Assembly (NCBI GenBank): GCA_037013495.1
Contig: CM072801.1
Location: 88,211,816 to 88,275,815 of the forward strand
DNA length: 64,000 nucleotides
From: Hippophae tibetana
Taxonomy: Eukaryota > Streptophyta > Magnoliopsida > Rosales > Elaeagnaceae
Direction: 5' to 3'
The position numbers and the translations under genes were made by a program. The notes below the pieces were generated by a model. It was given only the letters and a program-made list of their open reading frames with translations. It had not been told where the DNA came from and searched no databases. How positions within the stretch are numbered: position 1 is the stretch's first letter; each line of letters starts with the position of its first letter. This document shows, piece after piece, positions 23,739 through 34,319 of this stretch.

Positions 23739-24880
23739 AACATATGTACCTAGGAACTCAAAGAATAAGAAAGGTTGAATTGCTTAAAACATGGTTAAGA
23801 TGATAGAATTGGAATCCGAAAGAACAAGAATAGAAAACAAGGTAATAGGGTGCGGCCAAATTTTAAGACGTCTATAAGTAGTGTAAACGATGGAATCTTT
23901 GTTAAAATAGGAGAATAGAAAAACTACTCCTATAGTGTGTTTTTTATGTAAGGAAACATATTTCGATTTGATATATTATAATAATCGTTTCGATATACGA
24001 GTTAAAAGTTATAACAATTTACAGTTTCAACCCCAATTGATAACTTCTTTTTGTTTTGAAATTGTGAACTGCAGAAACTTTCTTTCTTTTTTCAAAACCA
24101 TAGATAGGTTGAACACAAAAATGAAATAACGTGAAAAAAATTCGATGAAACTAAGGAATGCTACGAAATGAAATCCAAATAGGAAAAAAATGACAACAAA
24201 ATTGAAAGAAAACACTCGACTTGAAGGACAAAATTTCATTCTTTTTTCTGATTTCTAACTTAAGAAAGAAGAAAACAATCAAAGGACAAAATTTTATAAA
24301 TTTAAAATTCAAACAAAAGATAAATAAAGATAGATAAACCATTTTCAACAACCAAGGCTATGATACCAAACAATGCAAATCTTGTTGGAGGACAACATAT
24401 GTACCTAGGAACTCAAAGAATAAGAAAGGTTGAATTGCTTAAAACATGGTTAAGATGATAGAATTGGAATCCGAAAGAACAAGAATAGAAAACAAGGTAA
24501 TAGGGTGCGGCCAAATTTTAAGACGTCAATAAGTAGTGTAAACGATGCAATCTTTGTTAAAAAATTAGAATAGAAAAACTACTCCTATAGTGTGTTTTTT
24601 ATGTAAGGAAACATATTTCGATTTGATATATTATAATAGTCGTTTCGATATACGAGTTAAAAGTTATAACAATTTACAGTTTCAACCCCAATTGATAACT
24701 TCTTTTTGTTTTGAAATTGTGAACTGCAGAAACTTTCTTTCTTTTTTCAAAACCATAGATAGGTTGAACACAAAAATGAAATAACGTGAAAAAAATTCGA
24801 TGAAACTAAGGAATGCTACGAAATGAAATCCAAATAGGAAAAGAATGACAACAAAATTGAAAGAAAACACTCGACTTGAA

Positions 24881-27005
24881 TGACAAAATTTCATTCTTTT
24901 TTCTGATTTCTAACTTAAGAAAGAAGAAAACAATCAAAGGACAAATTTTTATAAATTTAAAATTCAAACAATAGATAAATAAAGATAGATACACCATTTT
25001 CAACAACTTAGGCTATTATACCAAACAATACATATCCTTTTGGAGGACAACATATGTACCTAGGAACTCAAAGAATAAGAAAGTTGAATTGCTTAAAACA
25101 TGGTTAAGTTGATAGAATTGGAATCCGAAAGAACAAGAATAGAAAACAAGGTAATAGGGTGCGACCTAATTTTAAGACGTCTATAAGTAGTGTAAACGAT
25201 GGAATCTGGGTTAAAATATGAGAATAGAAAAACTACTCCTATAGTGTGTTTTTTATGTATGGAAACATATTTCGATTTAATATATTATAATAGTCGTTTC
25301 GATATCGAGTCAAAAGTTATAACAATTTACATTTTCAACGCCAATTGTTAACTTCTTTTTGTTTTGAAATTGTGAACTGCAGAAACTTTCTTTCTTTTTT
25401 GAAAAACATAGATAGGTTGAACACAAAAATGAAATAACGAGAAAAAATACCGTGAAAGTAAGGAAAGCTACGAAATGAAAGTCAAATAGGAAAAATATGA
25501 CATCAAAATTGAAAGAAAACACTCGACTGGAAGGACACAATTGAATTCTTTTTTCTGATTTCTGGCTTATGAAAGAAGAAAACTATCAAAGGACAAATTT
25601 TTATAAATCGAAAATTCAAACAGTAGATAAATAAAGATAGATACACCATTTTCAACAACCAAGGCTATGATACCAAACAATGCAAATACTTTTGGACGAC
25701 AACATATGTACCTAGGAACTCAAAGAATAAGAAAGGTTGAATTGCTTAAAACATGGTTAAGATGATAGAATTGGAATCCGAAAGAACAAGAATAGAAAAC
25801 AAGGTAATAGGGTGCGGCCAAATTTTAAGACGTCTATAAGTAGTGTAAACGATGGAATCTTTGTTAAAATAGGAGAATAGAAAAACTACTCCTATAGTGT
25901 GTTTTTTATGTAAGGAAACATATTTCGACTTGATATATTATAATAATCGTTTCGATATACGAGTTAAAAGTTATAACAATTTACAGTTTCAACCCCAATT
26001 GATAACTTCTTTTTGTTTTGAAATTGTGAACTGCAGAAACTTTCTTTCTTTTTTCAAAACCATAGATAGGTTGAACACAAAAATGAAATAACGTGAAAAA
26101 AATTCGATGAAACTAAGGAATGCTACGAAATGAAATTCAAATAGGAAAAGAATGACAACAAAATTGAAAGACAACACTCGACTTGAAGGACAAAATTTCA
26201 TTCTTTTTTCTGATTTCTAACTTAAGAAAGAAGAAAACAATCAAAGGACAAATTTTTATAAATTTAAAATTCAAACAATAGATAAATAAAAATAGATACA
26301 CCATTTTCAACAACCTTGGCTATTATACCAAACAATACAAATCCTTTTGGAGGACAACATATGTACCTAGGAACTCAAAGAATAAGAAAGGTTGAATTGC
26401 TTAAAACATGGTTAAGATGATAGAATTGGAATCCGAAAGAACAAGAATAGAAAACAAGGTAATAGGGTGCGACCTAATTTTAAGACGTCTATAAGTAGTG
26501 TAAACGATGGAATCTGGGTTGAAATATGAGAATAGAAAAACTACCCCTATAGTGTGTTTTTTATGAATGGAAACATATTTCGATTTAATATATTATAATA
26601 GTCGTTTCGATATCGAGTCAAAAGTTATAACAATTTACATTTTCAAAGCCAATTGTTAACTTCTTTTTGTTTTGAAATTGTGAACTGCAGAAACTTTCTT
26701 TCTTTTTTGAAAAACATAGATAGGTTGAACACAAAAATGAAATAACGAGAAAAAATACCGTGAAAGTAAGGAAAGCTACGAAATGAAAGTCAAATAGGAA
26801 AAATATGACATCAAAATTGAAAGAAAACACTCGACTGGAAGGACACAATTGAATTCTTTTTTCTGATTTCTGGCTTATGAAAGAAGAAAACTATCAAAGG
26901 ACAAATTTTTATAAATCGAAAATTCAAACAATAGATAAATAAAGATAGATACACCATTTTCAACAACCAAGGCTATGATACCAAACAATGCAAATACTTT
27001 TGGAC
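24881..27005 (+). repeat. Monomers between the four-monomer duplication and the copied 1.2-kb segment
   Basis: About three monomers: the end of the copy at 24,533, then copies starting at 25,187, 25,840 and 26,495. Two contain divergent-type blocks, listed separately. The copy at 25,840 resembles those at 21,259 and 23,878 (taggagaatag, ataataatcg) but has its own changes, such as ttcgacttg near 25,925, gaaattcaaatag near 26,136 and aaaaatagatac near 26,288. The repeated pattern of a divergent block followed by a taggagaatag monomer occurs three times here (20.7, 23.3 and 25.3 kb). Confidence 0.78.
25302..25700 (+). repeat. Divergent subfamily block, copy 3
   Basis: Same hallmarks as copy 1, with one visible private change (acagtagat near 25,620). 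Here the upstream third of the monomer carries the normal gggttaaaat and atgtatgg. In copies 1 and 4 it carries gggttgaaat and atgaatgg. The divergent block has therefore been joined to different left parts. Confidence 0.85.
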
Positions 27006-27008
27006 GAC
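26610..27008 (+). repeat. Divergent subfamily block, copy 4
   Basis: Same hallmarks as copy 1, with the same gggttgaaat and atgaatgg left part. The offset from copy 1 is 5,889 bp, nine monomers. Private changes are aactacccc near 26,540 and caaagccaattg near 26,645. It lies directly left of the copied 1.2-kb segment at 27,006-28,228. Confidence 0.85.
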
Positions 27009-28228
27009 AACATATGTACCTAGGAACTCAAAGAATAAGAAAGGTTGAATTGCTTAAAACATGGTTAAGATGATAGAATTGGAATCCGAAAGAACAAGAA
27101 TAGAAAACAAGGTAATAGGGTGCGGCCAAATTTTAAGACGTCAATAAGTAGTGTAAACGATGCAATCTTTGTTAAAAAATAAGAATAGAAAAACTACTCC
27201 TATAGTGTGTTTTTTATGTAAGGAAACATATTTCGATTTGATATATTATAATAGTCGTTTCGATATACGAGTTAAAAGTTATAACAATTTACAGTTTCAA
27301 CCCCAATTGATAACTTCTTTTTGTTTTGAAATTGTGAACTGCAGAAACTTTCTTCCTTTTTTCAAAACCATAGATAGGTTGAACACAAAAATGAAATAAC
27401 GTGAAAAAAATTCGATGAAACTAAGGAATGCTACGAAATGAAATCCAAATAGGAAAAGAATGACAACAAAATTGAAAGAAAACACTCGACTTGAACGACA
27501 AAATTTCATTCTTTTTTCTGATTTCTAACTTAAGAAAGAAGAAAACTATCAAAGGACAAATTTTTATAAATTTAAAATTCAAACAATAGATAAATAAAGA
27601 TAGATACACCATTTTCAACAACTTAGGCTATTATACCAAACAATACAAATCCTTTTGGAGGACAACATATGTACCTAGGAACTCAAAGAATAAGAAAGGT
27701 TGAATTGCTTAAAACATGGTTAAGATGATAGAATTGGAATCCGAAAGAACAAGAATAGAAAACAAGGTAATAGGGTGCGGCCAAATTTTAAGACGTCAAT
27801 AAGTAGTGTAAACGATGGAATCTTTTTTAAAATATGAGAATAGAAAAACTACTCCTATAGTGTGTTTTTTATGTAAGGAAACATATTTCGATTTGATATA
27901 TTATAATAGTCGTTTCGATATACGAGTTAAAAGTTATAACAATTTACAGTTTCAACCCCAATTGATAACTTCTTTTTGTTTTTGAAATTGTGAACTGCAG
28001 AAACTTTCTTTCTTTTTTCAAAACCATAGATAGGTTGAACACAAAAATGAAATAACGTGAAAAAAATTCGATGAAACTAAGGAATGCTACGAAATGAAAT
28101 CCAAATAGGAAAAGAATGACAACAAAATTGAAAGAAAACACTCGACTTGAATGACAAAATTTCATTCTTTTTTCTGATTTCTAACTTAAGAAAGAAGAAA
28201 ACAATCAAAGGACAAATTTTTATAAATT
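27006..28228 (+). repeat. Copied 1.2-kb segment (eight-monomer offset from 21,772)
   Basis: This segment matches 21,772-22,994 at an offset of 5,234 bp (eight monomers). Shared variants are gatgcaatc with aaaaaataag, cttgaacgac, gaaaactatc, gaatctttttt, ttgtttttgaaattg and cttgaatgac. Small differences include ttcttcctttt near 27,352 and cgtttcgatatacgag near 27,911, where the partner has cgttttgatatatgag. The match ends at 28,229, opposite the left edge of the conversion tract at 22,995. This segment therefore shows what 22,995 onward looked like before replacement. Confidence 0.82.
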
Positions 28229-28679
28229 TAAAATTCAAACAATAGATAAATAAAGATAGATACACCATTTTCAACAACTTAGGCTATTATACCAAACAAT
28301 ACATATCCTTTTGGAGGACAACATATGTACCTAGGAACTCAAAGAATAAGAAAGGTTGAATTGCTTAAAACATGGTTAAGATGATAGAATTGGAATCCGA
28401 AAGAACAAGAATAGAAAACAAGGTAATAGGGTGCGGCCAAATTTTAAGACGTCTATAAGTAGTGTAAACGATGGAATCTTTGTTAAAATAGGAGAATAGA
28501 AAAACTACTCCTATAGTGTGTTTTTTATGTAAGGAAACATATTTCGATTTGATATATTATAATAGTCGTTTCGATATACGAGTTAAAAGTTATAACAATT
28601 TACAGTTTCAACCCCAATTGATAACTTCTTTTTGTTTTGAAATTGTGAACTGCAGAAACTTTCTTTCTTTTTTCAAAAC
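28229..28679 (+). repeat. Ordinary monomer segment
   Basis: Remainder of the copy at 27,803 and start of the copy at 28,459, of the caacttaggc and gtgcggcc type with taggagaatag. It contains the variant acatatcc near 28,302, shared with 25,030. Nothing else is visible. Confidence 0.75.
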
Positions 28680-29741
28680 CATAGATAGGTTGAACACAAA
28701 AATGAAATAACGTGAAAAAAATTCGATGAAACTAAGGAATGCTACGAAATGAAATCCAAATAGGAAAAGAATGACAACAAAATTGAAAGAAAACACTCGA
28801 CTTGAATGACAAAATTTCATTCTTTTTTCTGATTTCTAACTTAAGAAAGAAGAAAACAATCAAAGGACAAATTTTTATAAATTTAAAATTCAAACAATAG
28901 ATAAATAAAGATAGATACACCATTTTCAACAACTTAGGCTATTATACCAAACAATACAAATCCTTTTGGAGGACAACATATGTACCTAGGAACTCAAAGA
29001 ATAAGAAAGTTGAATTGCTTAAAACATGGTTAAGATGATAGAATTGGAATCCGAAAGAACAAGAATAGAAAACAAGGTAATAGGGTGCGACCAAATTTTA
29101 AGACGTCTATAAGTAGTGTAAACGATGGAATCTGGGTTAAAATATGAGAATAGAAAAACTAGTCCTATAGTGTTTTTTTTATGTATGTAAACATATTTCG
29201 ATTTAATATATTATAATAGTCATTTCGATATACGAGTCAAAAGTTATAACAATTTACATTTTCAACGCCTATTGTTAACTTCTTTTTGTTTTGAAATTGT
29301 GAACTGCAGAAACTTTCTTTCTTTTTTCAAAAGCATAGATAGGTTGAACACAAAAATGAAATAACGTGAAAAAAATTCGGTGAAACTAAGGAATGCTACG
29401 AAATGAAATCCAAATAGGAAAAGAATGACAACAAAATTGAAAGAAAACACTCGACTTGAAGGACACAATTTCATTCTTTTTTCTGATTTCTAACTTAAGA
29501 AAGAAGAAAACAATCAAAGGGCAAATTTTAATAAATTTAAAATTCAAACAATAGATAAATAAAGATAGATACACCATTTTCAACAACCTATTCTATTATA
29601 CCAAACAATACAAATCCTTTTGGAGGACAATATATGTACCTAGGAACTCAAAGAATAAGAAAGTTGAATTGCTTAAAACATGGTTAAGATGATAGAATTG
29701 GAATCCGAAAGAACAAGAATAGAAAACAAGGTAATAGGGTG
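28680..29741 (+). repeat. 1.06-kb repeated segment, copy A (seven-monomer offset)
   Basis: This segment matches 33,258-34,319 at an offset of 4,578 bp (seven 654-bp monomers). Shared variants are cttgaatgac, caacttaggc, aactagtcc, the long T run before atgtatgtaaac, agtcatttcg, caacgcctattg, caaagggc, cctattctatt and gacaatatatg. I saw two differences, near 29,530 and 34,268. Limits come from mismatches at 28,679/33,257 and 29,742/34,320. Confidence 0.85.
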
Positions 29742-32700
29742 CGACCTAATTTTAAGACGTCTATAAGTAGTGTAAACGATGGAATCTGGGTTAAAATATG
29801 AGAATAGAAAAACTACTCCTATAGTGTGTTTTTTATGTATGGAAACATATTTTGATTTAATATATTATAATAGACGTTTCGATATACGAGTCAAAAGTTA
29901 TAACAATTTACAGTTTCAACCCCAATTGATAACTTCTTTTTGTTTTGAAATTGTGAACTGCAGACACTTTCTTTCTTTTTTCAAAAGCATAGATAGGTTG
30001 AACACAAAAATGAAATAACGTGAAAAAAATTCGGTGAAACTAAGGAATGCTACGAAATGAAATCCAAATAGGAAAAGAAAGACAACAAAATTGAAAGAAA
30101 ACACTCGACTTGAAGGACACAATTTCATTCTTTTTTCTGATTTCTAACTTAAGAAAGAAGAAAACAATCAAAGGACAAATTTTTATAAATTTAAAATTCA
30201 AACAATAGATAAATAAAGATAGATACACCATTTTCAACAACCTAGGCTATTATACCAAACAATACAAATCCGTTTGGAGGACAACATATGTACCCAGGAA
30301 CTCAAAGAATAAGAAATTTGAATTGCTTAAAACATGGTTAAGATGATAGAATTGGAATCCGAAAGAACAAGAATAGAAAACAAGGTAATAGGGTGCGGCC
30401 AAATTTTAAGACGTCTATAAGTAGTGTAAACGATGGAATCTGGGTTAAAATATGAGAATAGAAAAACTACTCCTATAGTGTGTTTTTTATGTATGGAAAC
30501 ATATTTCGATTTGATATATTATAATAGTCGTTTCGATATACGAGTTAAAAGTTATAACAATTTACATTTTCCACGCCAATTGTTAACTTCTTTTTGTTTT
30601 GAAATTGTGAACTGCAGACACTTTCTTTCTTTTTTCAAAAGCATAGATAGGTTGAACACAAAAATGAAATAACGTGAAAAAAATTCGGTGAAACTAAGGA
30701 ATGCTACGAAATGAAATCCAAATAGGAAAAGAATGACAACAAAATTGAAAGAAAACACTCGACTTAAAGGACACAATTTCATTCTTTTTTCTGATTTCTA
30801 ACTTAAGAAAGAAGACAACAATCAAAGGACAAATTTTTATAAATTTAAAATTCAAACAATAGATAAATAAAGATAGATACACCATTTTCAACAACCTAGG
30901 CTATTATACCAAACAATACAAATCCATTTGGAGGACAACATATGTACCCAGGAACTCAAAGAATAAGAAAGTTGAATTGCTTAAAACATGGTTAAGATGA
31001 TAGAATTGGAATCCGAAAGAACAAGAATAGAAAACAAGGTAATAGGGTGCGGCCAAATTTTAAGACGTCTATTAGTAGTGTAAACGATGGAATCTGGGTT
31101 AAAATAGGAGAATAGAAAAACTACTCCTATAGTGTGTTTTTTATGTATGGAAACATATTTCGATTTGATATATTATAATAGTAGTTTCGATATACGAGTT
31201 AAAAGTTATAACAATTTAAAGTTTCAACCCCAATTGATAACTTCTTTTTGTTTTGAAATTGTGAACTGCAGACACTTTCTTTCTTTTTTCAAAAGCATAG
31301 ATAGGTTGAACACAAAAATGAAATAACGTGAAAAAAATTCGGTGAAACTAAGGAATGCTACGAAATGAAATCCAAATAGGAAAAGAATGACAACAAAATT
31401 GAAAGAAAACACTCGACTTAAAGGACACAATTTCATTCTTTTTTCTGATTTCTAACTTAAGAAAGAAGAAAACAATCAAAGGACAAATTTTTATAAATTT
31501 AAAATTCAAACAATAGATAAATAAAGATAGACACACCATTTTCAACAACCTAGGCTATTATACCAAACAATACAAATCCGTTTGGAGGACAACATATGTA
31601 CCCAGGAACTCAAAGAATAAGAAAGTTGAATTGCTTAAAACATGGTTAAGATGATAGAATTGGAATCCGAAAGAACAAGAATAGAAAACAAGGTAATAGG
31701 GTGCGGCCAAATTTTAAGACGTCTATTAGTAGTGTAAACGATGGAATCTTTGTTAAAATATGAGAATAGAAAAACTACTCCTATAGTGTGTTTTTTATGT
31801 ATGGAAACATATTTCGATTTAATATATTATAATAGTCGTTTCGATATACGAGTCAAAAGTTATAACAATTTACATTTTCCACGCCAATTGTTAACTTCTT
31901 TTTGTTTTGAAATTGTGAACTGCAGAAACTTTCTTTCTTTTTTCAAAAGCATATATAGGTTGAACACAAAAATGAAATAACGTGAAAAAAATTCGGTGAA
32001 ACTAAGGAATGCTACGAAATGAAATCCAAATAGGAAAAGAATGACAACAAAATTGAAAGAAAACACTCGACTTAAAGGACACAATTTCATTCTTTTTTCT
32101 GATTTCTAACTTAAGAAAGAAGAAAACAATCAAAGGACAAATTTTTATAAATTTAAAATTCAAACAATAGATAAATAAAGATAGACACACCATTTTCAAC
32201 AACCTAGGCTATTATACCAAACAATACAAATCCTTTTGGAGGACAACATATGTACCTAGGAACTCAAAGAATAAGAAAGTTGAATTGCTTAAAACATGGT
32301 TAAGATGATAGAATTGGAATCCGAAAGAACAAGAATAGAAAACAAGGTAATAGGGTGCGACCTAATTTTAAGACGTCTATAAGTAGTGTAAACGATGGAA
32401 TCTGGGTTAAAATATGAGAATAGAAAAACTACTCCTATAGTGTGTTTTTTATGTATGGAAACATATTTTGATTTAATATATTATAATAGTCGTTTCGATA
32501 TACGAGTTAAAAGTCATAACAATTTACAGTTTCAACCCCAATTGATAACTTCGTTTTGTTTTGAAATTGTGAACTGCAGAAACTTTCTTTCTTTTTTCAA
32601 AAGCATAGATAGGTTGAACACAAAAATGAAATAACGTGAAAAAAATTCGGTGAAACTAAGGAATGCTACGAAATGAAATCCAAATAGGAAAAGAATGACA

Positions 32701-33257
32701 ACAAAATTGAAAGAAAACACTCGACTTAAAGGACACAATTTCATTCTTTTTTCTAATTTCTAACTTAAGAAAGAAGAAAACAATCAAAGGACAAATTTTT
32801 ATAAATTTAAAATTCAAACAATAGATAAAAAAAGATAGACACACCATTTTCAACAACCTAGGCTATTATACCAAACAATACAAATCCTTTTGGAGGACAA
32901 CATATGTACCTAGGAACTCAAGGAATAAGAAAGTTGAATTGCTTAAAACATGGTTAAGATGATAGAATTGGAATCCGAAAGAACAAGAATAGAAAACAAG
33001 GTAATAGGGTGCGACCTAATTTTAAGACGTCTATAAGTAGTGTAAACGATGGAATCTGGGTTAAAATATGAGAATAGAAAAACTACTCCTATAGTGTGTT
33101 TTTTATGTATGGAAACATATTTTGATTTAATATATTATAATAGTCGTTTCGATATACGAGTTAAAAGTCATAACAATTTACAGTTTCAACCCCAATTGAT
33201 AACTTCGTTTTGTTTTGAAATTGTGAACTGCAGAAACTTTCTTTCTTTTTTCAAAAG
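29742..33257 (+). repeat. Block of 654-bp monomers with gcagacactttc and taaaggac variants
   Basis: About five and a half monomers, all 654 bp. Several share local variants rare elsewhere: gcagacactttc (29,960, 30,616, 31,270), cgacttaaaggac (30,760, 31,417, 32,070, 32,725), tacccaggaac (30,293, 30,947, 31,601) and agatagacacacc (31,525, 32,180, 32,836). The copies starting at 32,383 and 33,037 both carry aagtcataac and cttcgttttg. Variants are shared mostly with the next one or two neighbours, the signature of single-monomer expansion. Confidence 0.82.
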
Positions 33258-34319
33258 CATAGATAGGTTGAACACAAAAATGAAATAACGTGAAAAAAAT
33301 TCGATGAAACTAAGGAATGCTACGAAATGAAATCCAAATAGGAAAAGAATGACAACAAAATTGAAAGAAAACACTCGACTTGAATGACAAAATTTCATTC
33401 TTTTTTCTGATTTCTAACTTAAGAAAGAAGAAAACAATCAAAGGACAAATTTTTATAAATTTAAAATTCAAACAATAGATAAATAAAGATAGATACACCA
33501 TTTTCAACAACTTAGGCTATTATACCAAACAATACAAATCCTTTTGGAGGACAACATATGTACCTAGGAACTCAAAGAATAAGAAAGTTGAATTGCTTAA
33601 AACATGGTTAAGATGATAGAATTGGAATCCGAAAGAACAAGAATAGAAAACAAGGTAATAGGGTGCGACCAAATTTTAAGACGTCTATAAGTAGTGTAAA
33701 CGATGGAATCTGGGTTAAAATATGAGAATAGAAAAACTAGTCCTATAGTGTTTTTTTTATGTATGTAAACATATTTCGATTTAATATATTATAATAGTCA
33801 TTTCGATATACGAGTCAAAAGTTATAACAATTTACATTTTCAACGCCTATTGTTAACTTCTTTTTGTTTTGAAATTGTGAACTGCAGAAACTTTCTTTCT
33901 TTTTTCAAAAGCATAGATAGGTTGAACACAAAAATGAAATAACGTGAAAAAAATTCGGTGAAACTAAGGAATGCTACGAAATGAAATCCAAATAGGAAAA
34001 GAATGACAACAAAATTGAAAGAAAACACTCGACTTGAAGGACACAATTTCATTCTTTTTTCTGATTTCTAACTTAAGAAAGAAGAAAACAATCAAAGGGC
34101 AAATTTTTATAAATTTAAAATTCAAACAATAGATAAATAAAGATAGATACACCATTTTCAACAACCTATTCTATTATACCAAACAATACAAATCCTTTTG
34201 GAGGACAATATATGTACCTAGGAACTCAAAGAATAAGAAAGTTGAATTGCTTAAAACATGGTTAAGATTATAGAATTGGAATCCGAAAGAACAAGAATAG
34301 AAAACAAGGTAATAGGGTG
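33258..34319 (+). repeat. 1.06-kb repeated segment, copy B (seven-monomer offset)
   Basis: Partner of 28,680-29,741, with the same ordered set of variants. To its right the type switches abruptly from gcgacctaat to gggaccatat at 34,320. To its left, before 33,258, it continues the aagtcataac monomers and not the taggagaatag type found left of copy A. Confidence 0.85.

Larger units (their letters stand above)
22314..24880 (+). repeat. Four-monomer tandem duplication, copy B
   Basis: Second copy of the four-monomer unit. It follows copy A closely at 22,314-22,918 and 23,317-24,880. Between these stretches it differs strongly from copy A and instead matches sequence 3,930 bp upstream (see the tract at 22,995-23,299). 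Small private differences elsewhere include aaaaaattag near 24,560 in place of aaaaaataag. Confidence 0.87.
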
